Positions 24,999 through 34,501 are shown, counted from the first letter of the stretch. The stretch is DNA of 64,000 bases from Bacteroidota bacterium (GCA_018266915.1 JAFDZM010000050.1:34485-98484), one strand, 5' to 3'. The notes: a model not told the origin generated them from the sequence alone. Numbers and translations are program-made.

Positions 24999-25046
24999 TA
25001 ACCAGAAGCCGGCCAGCCTCTGGTTACAAGCAGCTGATGGGGCTGC
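24999..25046 (+). other. Two hairpins between fecR and susC
   Basis: TAACCAGA/TCTGGTTA (24999-25006 with 25019-25026) is followed directly by GCAGC/GCTGC (25030-25034 with 25042-25046). There is no T-tail, so full termination is unlikely. They could trim the mRNA or lower read-through from fecR into susC. Confidence 0.4.
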
Positions 25047-25106
25047 CAAGGGCCTTTAGTTGATCATATTACCGATATAACCAATTTCCTAAAAAACCAC
25101 ATTCAA

Positions 25107-28100
25107 ATGTATGTAAATTTTATCGCACATCGATGCAAGGCATCTTTGTGTGTATCCCCTAAATTATGGCGAGTTATGAAGCTTTCATTCCTCCTTATTT
25201 TTGCCGCGCTTTTGCAGGTCAGTGCTACTACCAAAGCTCAGCAAATTACCTTAAATAAAACAAACGCCAGTTTGAGCGAGACGCTGGATGAGGTCCGCAG
25301 GCAAAGTGGATACAGCCTTTTGTCTGACGCTGATATCGTCAATCAAGGTAATTCAGTAACCGTACACGTCAAAAATATTTCACTCGACGCTGCACTGCGA
25401 TTAATCCTGGCAAATCAACCCTTTTCATATGTAATTAATAATAAGACGATTGTCATTTATGCGAAAAGTAAACTGCCCGGCGACAAAGCCCAGATCAAAA
25501 GTGTTTCGGGACAGGTGACGGATAACAACGGGCAGCCTCTTCCGGGAATTACAGTCAGATTAAAAGATAGCCAGCAGGCTACCGTAACGGACAAAAATGG
25601 GGTTTATCATATCAACGTACCTGACGAAAATGCCATTTTGATTTTTCAGTCTATAGGATTTGCTACCCAGGAAATTCCCGTCCAGGGCCGTACCACTATC
25701 GATGTCAAATTGGTTGAAGAAAACAGCAGATTAAATGAGGTGATTGTAACCGGCTATAAGACTGAACGAAAAAAAGACATTTCCGGTGCTGTTTCCATAG
25801 TAGACGTGGGCGAAACTTTAAAGGAGTCGAATTCCAATATTTTGACATCACTTCAATCCCGCGTTCCGGGTATTGAAATCGAATCTGACGGCACACCTGG
25901 CGGCGATGGTACAAGCATCAGGATCAGGGGATTTTCTTCGCTGAGTGCAAATGGCCCGCTTTTCGTAATAGATGGGGTTGCCACAACCTATTCCGGAGCA
26001 TTAAACCCCGCAGATATCGAGTCCATCCAGGTATTGAAAGATGCGGCGTCAGCATCCATCTATGGTTCAAGGGCGAATAACGGAGTCATTGTCATCACAA
26101 CAAAAAAGGGGAAAACGACCAAGCCTGTTATCACCTTCAACTCATATTATGGTCAGGAACGCCTGATCGATAATAACTTTCAGATGTTGAACTCGCAGCA
26201 ATGGGCAAACGTTTTGTGGCAGGCAGAAAAGAATTCGGGAGAGTCGCCGTCGAACCCGGTATTGGGAGCCGGCGCAACGCCGGTAATTCCTCAGTACCTC
26301 GATGCAGCCAAAACACTTCCCTCTGCAAGCACGAACTGGATAGATGCAATTATGCGTCATTCGACCAATCAGAACTACGACTTTGGCGTTGGACAGTCAC
26401 TTGACAGATCTAACTATTATTTTGGGATGGGTTATAACAATGAGCAGGGTATTGAAAAATATACGGGCTATGATCGGTATACGGCACGCTTCAATTCTTC
26501 ATTTAAATTAACCAACAGGATATCAATAGGCGAAAATGTGAGCGTGGCCAATTTCCATGAAGTGAAGGGCAACTCGCTTTATGACGCTGTCTTGCAGAAC
26601 CCGTTGATACCTGTATATGCTAACGACGGCAACTTCGGCGGACCGGTGGACGGGCTGGGTGATAAACTGAATCCCCTCGCTGAACTTTATTTTAATAAAG
26701 ATAACAAGTCGAAAAACTGGCGCGTATTCGGAAATGTTTTCGCCGATGTTTCGATCCTTCCCGGTTTGAATTTCCATAGCAGTTTCGGTGTGGACCATAA
26801 TAACAGCACCTTACGCGCTTTTACGCCAAGCTTTACTGAAGGGCGTTTTGTAATACGAGATAACTTTCTTACGCAATCAGAAAGCGACGGCCTGGATTGG
26901 ACGGCTACAAATACGCTGAATTACAAATATCAACTGGGTAAACATTCATTTGAACTATTCGGCGGTATAGAAGCCATCAAATCAACCTCGAATGCGTTTT
27001 CTGCTTCAGGAAAGGATTTTTTGGAAAACAATTACTCGTATGCCTATCTCGGCAATGCCGAAGCGCAAAATGGCATGACCGGCGGCGCTAACGGATATAC
27101 ACTATATTCACAGTTTGGCAAGTTCAACTATAACTACGATAACAAATACCTTTTTGCAGCAACAGTAAGGCGTGATGGTTCTTCACGCTTTGGTGCAGCT
27201 AATCAATACGGCGTATTCCCTGGATTTTCTGCTGCCTGGAGAGCAAAAAACGAAGATTTTCTGAAGGATGTAGTCTGGCTTGATGACCTAAAACTTCGTG
27301 CTTCCTGGGGTATAACCGGTAACCAGGAGATTGGCGACTATAACACCCTGAATTTTTACGCTACCAACCACGAGTTCGGTACTTATGATATTCAGGGAAC
27401 AAATACCAGCTCGCAAACGGCATTCTTCGCTACTCAATTAGGTAATGCCCAATTGAAGTGGGAATCGCAAAAACAAACAGATATTGGCTTAGACTTTACC
27501 ATATTCCGTTCATTAACGGTTTCTGCTGACTATTATAATAAGGTGAGTACAAATGTACTGATCAACCCAGTGTTATTGGCTGTTTACGGGGGCGCAAATC
27601 CACCTTATATAAACGCCGGTTCCTTTGGGAACAAAGGCCTTGAATTACAGTTGAGCTATAAGGACAACAACGCCGGAGACTTCCATTACGGCGTTGATTT
27701 CAATATTGCCTTTAATAGCAATAAAGTATTAAGCCTGACTAATGGTGTTCCTTACATTTTAGGGACCTACGCCAACAGGTTAACGCCGGGGCAGCCTGTG
27801 TCAGAATTTTATGGATACGTGGCTGACGGGCTATTTACGAGCCAGGCTGAAGTCGATAATTCAGCCAGTCAGCCAGGAAAAGGTCTGGGCCGGATAAAAT
27901 ATAAGGACCTGAATGGTGACGGCGTGATTGATAGCAAGGACCAAACTAACATCGGAAACCCGAATCCAAAATTTATTTCCGGTTTAAACCTGCACGCAAG
28001 CTATAGAAATTTTGACGCGTCGGTATTTTTAAGTGGTGCATATGGCAACAAAATATACAATTCCATCAGGACACTGACAGATTTCGCTTATTTCCCATTC

Positions 28101-28460
28101 AACTTCGGTAAGGCAACGCTGAACGCCTGGTCGACGTCTAATACCAATTCAACCATACCTGAATTGAATACAGCTAATCTTAATAATGAGCTTCGATACT
28201 CAAGTTACTTTGTTGAAAACGGCTCTTATTTAAAAATAAAGAGCATCCAGGTCGGATACTCGTTGCCCAAATCCGTTTTGTCGAAAATCGGAGTAGGCAC
28301 CCTGAGGTTTTATATTCAGGGACAGAACCTGTTCACATTTACCAAGTATTCTGGAATGGACCCGCAAGTTGGGGCAGGGGGAGTGCTTAGCGAGGGGATT
28401 GACTCTCAATTTTACCCGCATTCACGCAGTGTCAACATAGGTTTAAATGTAAAATTTTAA
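25107..28460 (+). CDS. SusC/RagA TonB-dependent receptor with signalling (STN) domain
   Basis: This outer-membrane importer of oligosaccharides has 1117 residues. In order it has a signal peptide (KLSFLLIFAALLQ, to about residue 45), an STN domain (about 48-100) which talks to FecR, a carboxypeptidase-like beta domain (about 135-215, SGQVTDNNGQPLPGITVRL), the plug (GAVSIVDVGETL to ITTKKGK, about 225-335) and the TonB beta-barrel ending in NIGLNVKF. The STN domain and the adjacent sigma and FecR genes show that it both imports and senses. Substrate is presumably fructo-oligosaccharide from its neighbours. The start at 25107 gives the typical long basic pre-sequence of such receptors. Confidence 0.95.
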   Translation: MYVNFIAHRCKASLCVSPKLWRVMKLSFLLIFAALLQVSATTKAQQITLNKTNASLSETLDEVRRQSGYSLLSDADIVNQGNSVTVHVKNISLDAALRLILANQPFSYVINNKTIVIYAKSKLPGDKAQIKSVSGQVTDNNGQPLPGITVRLKDSQQATVTDKNGVYHINVPDENAILIFQSIGFATQEIPVQGRTTIDVKLVEENSRLNEVIVTGYKTERKKDISGAVSIVDVGETLKESNSNILTSLQSRVPGIEIESDGTPGGDGTSIRIRGFSSLSANGPLFVIDGVATTYSGALNPADIESIQVLKDAASASIYGSRANNGVIVITTKKGKTTKPVITFNSYYGQERLIDNNFQMLNSQQWANVLWQAEKNSGESPSNPVLGAGATPVIPQYLDAAKTLPSASTNWIDAIMRHSTNQNYDFGVGQSLDRSNYYFGMGYNNEQGIEKYTGYDRYTARFNSSFKLTNRISIGENVSVANFHEVKGNSLYDAVLQNPLIPVYANDGNFGGPVDGLGDKLNPLAELYFNKDNKSKNWRVFGNVFADVSILPGLNFHSSFGVDHNNSTLRAFTPSFTEGRFVIRDNFLTQSESDGLDWTATNTLNYKYQLGKHSFELFGGIEAIKSTSNAFSASGKDFLENNYSYAYLGNAEAQNGMTGGANGYTLYSQFGKFNYNYDNKYLFAATVRRDGSSRFGAANQYGVFPGFSAAWRAKNEDFLKDVVWLDDLKLRASWGITGNQEIGDYNTLNFYATNHEFGTYDIQGTNTSSQTAFFATQLGNAQLKWESQKQTDIGLDFTIFRSLTVSADYYNKVSTNVLINPVLLAVYGGANPPYINAGSFGNKGLELQLSYKDNNAGDFHYGVDFNIAFNSNKVLSLTNGVPYILGTYANRLTPGQPVSEFYGYVADGLFTSQAEVDNSASQPGKGLGRIKYKDLNGDGVIDSKDQTNIGNPNPKFISGLNLHASYRNFDASVFLSGAYGNKIYNSIRTLTDFAYFPFNFGKATLNAWSTSNTNSTIPELNTANLNNELRYSSYFVENGSYLKIKSIQVGYSLPKSVLSKIGVGTLRFYIQGQNLFTFTKYSGMDPQVGAGGVLSEGIDSQFYPHSRSVNIGLNVKF

Positions 28461-28474
28461 TGGAAAAAGTTATC

Positions 28475-30157
28475 ATGAAAAGATTATCGATAATATTTTG
28501 CATGAGCCTGATTTTACTCAGTGTTGCATGCAAGAAAAGTTTTTTGGATGCCAATCCGCAAGGGTTGCTCACTCAAAGTCAATTAACATCAAATACCGCT
28601 GGAATCGACGGTTTAGTAAATGCCGGATATCAGGGTTTAAGTACCCATTTCGCCGGTCAATGGCCCGACTTTTTTCACCCACCTTCAAACTGGAGCTTTG
28701 GGGACACGCGTTCCGATGACGCTTACAAAGGCGGTGGTGGTACCGGCGATATTTTGGAGTTTAATGAACTGGAGACCTGCAATATTACTTCCGATAACGC
28801 AATGCTGTACAATAAGTGGAAAGCCGATTTCACCGGAATAAGTAACATCAATACCGCTATACAGACCCTTAATTCGGTATCGGCAACAACTTATCCAAAT
28901 AAAAATATAAGGGTCGCTGAGATGGAAACACTTCATGCTTATTTCTATCTGGACCTGATCAAGCATTTTTATGCGGTACCATGGATCGACTATACAGTGC
29001 CAACGGCTAGTCTTGGCAAAGTACCGAATAACCTTTCCCTTCAGCAATTGTATGCTAATGTTGAAAAGGAATTGGTTGCCGCTGTAAGCGTACTGCCGGA
29101 AACGCAGAGCGATTTGAGCCGGGTGAATAAATACGGGGCATTGGGATTTCTCACAAAGCTTTACATGTATGAAGGAAATTATGCCAAGGCCTCGCAGACT
29201 GCGGATCAAATCATCAATTCCGGGAAGTATGGACTAATGCCTACTTTTGAGCAATTGTATTCCCAACCAGAATATGAGCATGGGGCTGAATTCGTATTTT
29301 CTATCGCATTTTCAAAGGACGCCCCGGACGTAGAAAATCTAAACTTCGGTGACTTGTTGAATGCTCCAAGCGGCGCGCCATATGGTGGTGGTGACGGCTT
29401 TGATCGCCCAAGCCAAAATCTGGTTAACGCCTTCAAAGTGGATGCAAACGGACTGCCATTCCTGGACACGTTTAACAGTTCTGATCTTGCACCACGAGAT
29501 GTTACAACACCCGTTGACCCGCGCCTGGATTGGGCAATCGGCCGTCCGGGCATGCCCTGGAAGGATTGGGCAGGTGGTGTCCAGCAGGATAGTTGGGCAC
29601 GCAGTGAAGATGTATATGGTCCCTATGTTAAAAAGAAAAACATTATAGACGTCAATTCACCATTCCGGGAAGGTACCGGCTTTCCATGGGCACTAGGAGC
29701 CCTGGACTTTCCTCTGATTAAATATAGCCAGGTATTACTTTGGAAAGCGGAATGCGATGTAGAATTGGGTACGAACCTGGACGAAGCCAGAAACCTCGTC
29801 AATCAGATCAGGACACGAGCAAAAAATGCGCCTTATGTTCAACAGTTAACCGGCGGCAACGCTGCAAATTATCAAATCGGTTTATATCCTGCTACGGGTT
29901 GGACGCAAGATTATGCGCGCAAGGCCGTAAGATTTGAAAGCAGGCTTGAGTTGTGCATGGAAGGCCAACGCTTTTATGACTTAGTTAGATGGGGTATTGC
30001 GGACCAGGTAATGAACAACTATTTCTCAACCGAGTCAACAAAAAGAACTTTCTTAACAGGAGCCCAATTTACCAAAGGCAAACATGAATACCTTCCCGTT
30101 CCTCAGAGCGAGATCGATCGTGCACAAGGTGTTTATAAACAGAATCCATTCTATTGA
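28475..30157 (+). CDS. SusD/RagB outer-membrane glycan-binding lipoprotein
   Basis: The protein forms the lid of the SusC channel and binds the incoming fructan at the cell surface. From the ATG at 28475 it begins MKRLSIIFCMSLILLSVACKK, a lipoprotein signal with the acylated cysteine at about residue 20; a start at 28460 that touches the susC stop is also possible. TPR-like helical segments follow, and the typical SusD C-terminus contains RFESRLELCMEGQRFYDLVRWG and ends EYLPVPQSEID. It is the obligate partner of the SusC gene before it. A GC-rich hairpin sits between it and the next gene. Confidence 0.93.
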   Translation: MKRLSIIFCMSLILLSVACKKSFLDANPQGLLTQSQLTSNTAGIDGLVNAGYQGLSTHFAGQWPDFFHPPSNWSFGDTRSDDAYKGGGGTGDILEFNELETCNITSDNAMLYNKWKADFTGISNINTAIQTLNSVSATTYPNKNIRVAEMETLHAYFYLDLIKHFYAVPWIDYTVPTASLGKVPNNLSLQQLYANVEKELVAAVSVLPETQSDLSRVNKYGALGFLTKLYMYEGNYAKASQTADQIINSGKYGLMPTFEQLYSQPEYEHGAEFVFSIAFSKDAPDVENLNFGDLLNAPSGAPYGGGDGFDRPSQNLVNAFKVDANGLPFLDTFNSSDLAPRDVTTPVDPRLDWAIGRPGMPWKDWAGGVQQDSWARSEDVYGPYVKKKNIIDVNSPFREGTGFPWALGALDFPLIKYSQVLLWKAECDVELGTNLDEARNLVNQIRTRAKNAPYVQQLTGGNAANYQIGLYPATGWTQDYARKAVRFESRLELCMEGQRFYDLVRWGIADQVMNNYFSTESTKRTFLTGAQFTKGKHEYLPVPQSEIDRAQGVYKQNPFY

Positions 30158-30169
30158 TTAATCCATTTG

Positions 30170-30187
30170 GGGGAGCTGCGGCTCCCC
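30170..30187 (+). terminator. GC-rich hairpin between susD and the beta-helix gene
   Basis: GGGGAGC and GCTCCCC form seven GC-rich pairs around TGCG. The following bases are only moderately T-rich, so partial termination is more likely than complete. It would lower expression of the downstream enzymes relative to susCD. Confidence 0.6.
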
Positions 30188-30211
30188 TATTTCCTTTTAA
30201 TTAAGTTAAAT

Positions 30212-31429
30212 ATGAAAAGATCGTTTTTAGCGCTACTAGCGCTAGCGGCACTGTCATTTCCGAGTTGCAAAAAAACTGTGATTCAGGAAATAACGCAACA
30301 GATGACCGATACGTCCAAAACGAAGATGAATTCACCCACCTACAACATCATTGATTATGGTGCGATTGCTGATGGTAAAACAGATTGTGGCCCTGTGATC
30401 AATAAGATCCTCAGTATTTTACCAGCATCAGGCGGAACAATACTCATTCCGGAGGGCGACTTTTACGTCAATACGACTATCAACGTTACTAAAAATTTCA
30501 TCACGATTACCGGTTTAAACTCAGGTGAACGGAGTAATGTCGATGTTTCTGTTGGTACGCTGACGAATCCTGGCGGCGGGAGTAAATTGATATTAGGTAC
30601 CGCCGCGGCTGCGATTACCGTACCGACCTTGCCGGATGTTAATGGAAACAAAAATCGTATTTCAGGCCTGCAGATACAGAACTTGCTTATTTCAGGTGGG
30701 CCTACTGAGCATGGTATTGGTATCGATGTCCTTCAGGACAATGACCGGCTACTTATCAGTAATGTCGTATGTGTTAACTTAACTACAGGCATTTATACCA
30801 ATGCGTCAGATGCCTTGTCAATCAGCTCTTGCTGGATTTCTGAGTGCACTAACAGTATTTACCTCGCTAATGGTATTCAGAATTCGATCTCCAATTGCCA
30901 GCTTGGTGCTCAGCCAACGGGAATCACAGTAAAATTGGATAATCAGCAGAACATGAACATCACCGGAAATCAGATCTATCCCGACGGCGCCGTCAATTTG
31001 CAGGCAAATAATTCCCAGTACCTCAATATTTCGTCTAACAACTTCCAAAGTTATTACGTCGGTATGATCGAGCTGAATAATAGCGACAACAATATACTGT
31101 CTAATAATCTATTCTGGATGAAATTGCCTTCGGATACTTCAAGGCAGCTTCGCGGTAAAACGAATATCTACGGCGTACTTCAGGTAACAGGAAATAATAA
31201 CCGGGTTTCCCAGAGCTCTATTTTCTGCGATTGGGCTAATCCCAACGGCAATGCTGTGACAGTTCGTTCCATCGGCGGGACAGGTAATGTCTATGATGGC
31301 CTCAGTATTTCCGATTCAAACAGTGCAAGGGTGTTTTATGTAAGCGGAAGCGTAAGCATTTTCGATTCAGAACCTGCTGCAAAGGTGTATGTAGATGGTT
31401 CTTCTGCAAATGTCAATATCCAGTATTAA
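30212..31429 (+). CDS. Right-handed beta-helix lipoprotein, GH91-like (inulin fructotransferase or difructose-anhydride hydrolase)
   Basis: The start at 30212 gives a lipoprotein signal (ALSFPSCKK), so the protein is an anchored extracytoplasmic lipoprotein. The rest is a right-handed beta-helix opening with DYGAIADGKTD and rich in N-x-I-S-x-N turns. From memory it follows the GH91 inulin fructotransferases through its length: ILIPEGDF, DNDRLLISN, SDALSISS, ISECTNS, GAQPTGITV, ITGNQIYPDG, NNFQSYYVGM, IYGVLQVTGNNN. D200 (SDAL) and E211 (SEC) are 11 residues apart, the spacing I recall for the catalytic Asp and Glu of GH91. Such enzymes turn inulin into difructose anhydrides or split these. Position in a fructan PUL between susD and a GH32-like gene supports this. 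A general beta-helix binding or lyase role is the alternative. Confidence 0.65.
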   Translation: MKRSFLALLALAALSFPSCKKTVIQEITQQMTDTSKTKMNSPTYNIIDYGAIADGKTDCGPVINKILSILPASGGTILIPEGDFYVNTTINVTKNFITITGLNSGERSNVDVSVGTLTNPGGGSKLILGTAAAAITVPTLPDVNGNKNRISGLQIQNLLISGGPTEHGIGIDVLQDNDRLLISNVVCVNLTTGIYTNASDALSISSCWISECTNSIYLANGIQNSISNCQLGAQPTGITVKLDNQQNMNITGNQIYPDGAVNLQANNSQYLNISSNNFQSYYVGMIELNNSDNNILSNNLFWMKLPSDTSRQLRGKTNIYGVLQVTGNNNRVSQSSIFCDWANPNGNAVTVRSIGGTGNVYDGLSISDSNSARVFYVSGSVSIFDSEPAAKVYVDGSSANVNIQY

Positions 31430-31431
31430 AA

Positions 31432-33618
31432 GTGAAGTTTATGATTCTGCATGATATAATTAGGGGCCACCGTTTCCTGGCAATGCTATTTATTGCTCCC
31501 CTGTGTTTATGTTCAACCTATGCTCAAACTGTGTGGAATTTTAATAAGAAAACTCCGTTACTGGATAACCACCGGATACAAAGTTTGCAATTTCATAGTC
31601 GATTGCAAATGCCTGAACTAGTGGATGGTGTATCCGGAGGCGGGATCAGAACTGACGGATACTCCACTTACCTTTCTCTAAGTCTCGGGCATAAAACAAC
31701 TGCTGATTTTAAACTTGGTGCCTATTTTGCACTTGAAACTTACCCGACGGATACTGCGGGATTTCTTACTGTTTATGGCAAAGAAAAAGGGGATTGGGTG
31801 GCAGCGTGCGTAGACAAGTTTGGACAGCCCATGCTGGCAGTCTGCAAAAAAAATATTTGTTCCTGGTTTCCAGTCAATGCTAAACTAGACAAGTTCAGGT
31901 GGATAAATGTTGGTGTAAATATCACCCGTTCAAATGCTGAATTAATAATCAATGGAGTTACGCAAAAAACGGTCCCGCTTCAAGACGATTTATTTGCAAC
32001 AATTGATAGTCTGAACATTGGAAGAGACGGGCGCTTAAAACGGATCGGGATTTTTCCTGTAAATTATATTAACGGCATTATCGACCGTGTCGAGTTAACA
32101 AACAAGTCCGGGAATGCCATTAATACTGCTGAAATTAATAAGTATCTCAAAAAGACTCCCCGTTTAGCGATTCCTGCAAGCCGTTTTGCCGGCGATTTCA
32201 GCCGGCCTGCTTACCATTTGCTACCCGCCGCAAACTGGACAAATGAAACGCACGGCTTAATTTATTATGATGGCCTTTACCATATTTTCAATCAAAAGAA
32301 TGGAGCTAATTTGTTTCTCGGTCAAATCAACTGGGGACATTTTACAAGTCCCGACCTGCTGCATTGGACTGAGCAAAAACCGGTATTGACACCTGAGGCC
32401 GGATATGACGAAAAAGGAATTTGGTCGGGTTGCTGCTTTTTGGATAGTCAAAACAAAGCTGCTATAGTTTATTCATCCTCGGGCCCTGCCTCTTTTGATA
32501 TTTGCCTTGCCAGACCGGATAACGCTGCTTTGCTGAAATGGACAAAATTTAAAGACAACCCGATTATCTCATCGCCGCCACCCGGCTCGACAAGGAATGA
32601 CTTTCATGACCCTTATGTATGGAAATCCGGCAAGAGCTTTTATATGATAGTCGGAATGGGGTTAACTCAAGATGGTGTCAACAAGGGAACCGTATTATTA
32701 TACAACTCTGCGGACCTCGTTAATTGGTCCTATTTACACCCTTTGTTTATCGGGGATCCCGTTCATGATGATTCGGGCGTATTTTGGGAAATGCCGGTCT
32801 TTTATCAATTCGGGGACAAGTACCTTTTGTTGGTTAACAAGGTTCCGGAAAGGACTAAGCCTGCCGTAGCGCTTTATTGGACCGGACGCTTTGTTGATGA
32901 ATATTTTGTGCCGGATGAAAAAAAGCCCCGGAAACTTGAGGTAATCAACCGTTTATTGTCGCCCTCTGTGACAAAGGACGCAAGCGGCCAAACAGTAGCA
33001 ATAGGCATTATCCCCGACGAAACCAGCGCATCAGCTACTTACAGAGTTGGCTGGACGCATTTATTTAGCATTCCGCGTGTTTGGACATTGACTGACGGTA
33101 AAATTTGCCAGGAGCCAGATCCTGTTCTTCGCAGCTTACGTGAACGGGAAACACGATTATCCAGGCAAAACGTTGGCAGTAATGATACCTTATTAATAAG
33201 CAATGGAAAACATCAGTTAGAGTTGTCAGTAGATATTATTCCAGGTGATTGTAAGCAATTTGGATTTATTGTAGGTAAAGATCCGGCAGGGAAAGAATTC
33301 AGTAAGATTTACTTCGATATAGACAAAGGACAATTGGTTGTAGATCAAACAAAATCGTCGCTATCAAAGAATATCCCACTCAGGGTTAGAACTGGAGAAT
33401 ACCGGGTGACGCCAGGCCAAAAGGTTAACATTCATCTGTTCTTTGACGGATCAGTCATTGAAGGATTTATTAATCACCAGGATGCATTTACTACGCGTTT
33501 ATTTCCTGAAAAACCTGAAAGTACCCGGATAGAGTTCTTTGCCAATGGTGGTGCTGTAACATTATTGGATGCCACCTTATGGAGCATAAGGAGCACGAAT
33601 ATTAAAACTAACTTTTAA
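31432..33618 (+). CDS. Large GH32-like protein with N-terminal lectin domain and altered catalytic motifs
   Basis: The 728-residue exported protein has a signal peptide ending near STYAQ, an N-terminal concanavalin-like beta-sandwich (about residues 30-240), a five-bladed propeller of GH32 type (about 255-560) and the family's C-terminal sandwich (SVIEGFINHQDAFTTR). The three GH32 signatures are recognisable but changed: NDPNG reads NETHG with E272 at the nucleophile place, RDP reads HDP (D393), and EC reads EM (E453). It could be a distinct hydrolase that uses Glu, a difructose-anhydride or branched-fructan enzyme, or a binding protein. It starts 2 bases after the GH91-like stop and ends the PUL. 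Confidence 0.75.
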   Translation: MKFMILHDIIRGHRFLAMLFIAPLCLCSTYAQTVWNFNKKTPLLDNHRIQSLQFHSRLQMPELVDGVSGGGIRTDGYSTYLSLSLGHKTTADFKLGAYFALETYPTDTAGFLTVYGKEKGDWVAACVDKFGQPMLAVCKKNICSWFPVNAKLDKFRWINVGVNITRSNAELIINGVTQKTVPLQDDLFATIDSLNIGRDGRLKRIGIFPVNYINGIIDRVELTNKSGNAINTAEINKYLKKTPRLAIPASRFAGDFSRPAYHLLPAANWTNETHGLIYYDGLYHIFNQKNGANLFLGQINWGHFTSPDLLHWTEQKPVLTPEAGYDEKGIWSGCCFLDSQNKAAIVYSSSGPASFDICLARPDNAALLKWTKFKDNPIISSPPPGSTRNDFHDPYVWKSGKSFYMIVGMGLTQDGVNKGTVLLYNSADLVNWSYLHPLFIGDPVHDDSGVFWEMPVFYQFGDKYLLLVNKVPERTKPAVALYWTGRFVDEYFVPDEKKPRKLEVINRLLSPSVTKDASGQTVAIGIIPDETSASATYRVGWTHLFSIPRVWTLTDGKICQEPDPVLRSLRERETRLSRQNVGSNDTLLISNGKHQLELSVDIIPGDCKQFGFIVGKDPAGKEFSKIYFDIDKGQLVVDQTKSSLSKNIPLRVRTGEYRVTPGQKVNIHLFFDGSVIEGFINHQDAFTTRLFPEKPESTRIEFFANGGAVTLLDATLWSIRSTNIKTNF

Positions 33619-33736
33619 TAACGATAAAGGTTGTGCTTTAGCGAAGGATACAACTATGAAAGGGGCTGCAATTTTGATGTTATGATTAAAAGTCCAAAAG
33701 ATTTTGTTTGACAGAATTCGAATTTGGACGTCGGAA

Positions 33737-34345
33737 TCAAGCTTCCTTATAGGCCCAGCCAACGATCTGCCCAATAGCTTTTATTATATTTTCTTTACCT
33801 GCGTCAGAATTTAAGTCGATTCCGGTAAATGAACCGCCATTGTTAACGGTATGGAGGATTGTATAATATATACCTCCGACCAGGAGAGCTGCTATGGCCC
33901 TAAAGTTGACTTTGCCGCCTTCAAAATGCGGGTCGGTCAGTTCCAGAAATTCCTGACCCATCGATTCCCTGGTATTATGAATACTCCGCATCAGCGGGCT
34001 TTTTACGGAAAGCTCCCAAAGAATGAGCCGTTGCATCTCTTTTTGCGAAGAGAAAAATTTGAATTGATTTTGAAGAATTTCAATTATCAGCTCTTCACTA
34101 CCGGCCAACTCTTTATTGACCAGCATTTGTTTCATTTTATCGCGGAAAACCATCCAATAATCATTCTCAAGGATATAAGCCTCAACTAAATAATTTAAAC
34201 TGCCGAAATATCTGTAAATGAGCTTTCGGTCTACTTCTGCAGTTTTGGCTATCCTGCTGATTTTCAGGTTGGCAAAGCCTTCTTCTTTAATTATTTTTCC
34301 TACCGCCTGAACAAGCTTTCGTTTAGTATTTTCCTTATCCTTCAT
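33737..34345 (-). CDS. TetR/AcrR family regulator
   Basis: This 202-residue repressor has an N-terminal helix-turn-helix (about residues 8-52: KRKLVQAVGKIIKEEGFANLKISRIAKTAEV in two parts, then DRKLIYRYFG) and a helical ligand-binding domain without recognisable family. It lies between the two PULs, reading away from the PUL 2 susD gene, 156 bases after it. Target genes cannot be deduced. It may serve PUL 2, since it has the same orientation and no terminator is obvious between them, but an independent gene is as likely. Confidence 0.85.
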   Translation of the reverse strand: MKDKENTKRKLVQAVGKIIKEEGFANLKISRIAKTAEVDRKLIYRYFGSLNYLVEAYILENDYWMVFRDKMKQMLVNKELAGSEELIIEILQNQFKFFSSQKEMQRLILWELSVKSPLMRSIHNTRESMGQEFLELTDPHFEGGKVNFRAIAALLVGGIYYTILHTVNNGGSFTGIDLNSDAGKENIIKAIGQIVGWAYKEA

Positions 34346-34407
34346 TTCTGATTTTAAAAAAATACCCGCTCCTGTAAACAGTCACGGGTACTAATCAACG
34401 AAACCAA

Positions 34408-34497
34408 CTATTTTTTGAGTCTATAAGCGTCGTAATGAACGGGGACATACCAATAGTCTTTTACCCGAATAGGTAAGTCGAATAGCAATCTGCCATC
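34408..34497 (-). pseudogene. C-terminal gene remnant behind susD
   Basis: Directly after the susD stop the minus strand has a 29-codon open stretch with no start codon, entered through a TGA and closed by TAG at 34408-34410. The peptide contains FDLPIRVKDYWYVPVHYD, a sequence with the composition of a real enzyme terminus. It looks like the tail of a gene deleted when this junction formed. The parent family is not recognised. Confidence 0.4.
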
Positions 34498-34501
34498 TCA
34501 C

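Noticed and set aside
25065..25086. Sequence before susC that resembles the second half of the ECF-type promoter (TATTACC then ATAACCAATT)
   Set aside because: The GTTATC box at the 14-base distance is missing and there is an insertion in the second box; it may be a decayed copy but cannot be supported.
28685..29209. 174-codon minus-strand open frame inside susD
   Set aside because: The susD frame is certain and the antisense frame has no recognisable domain.
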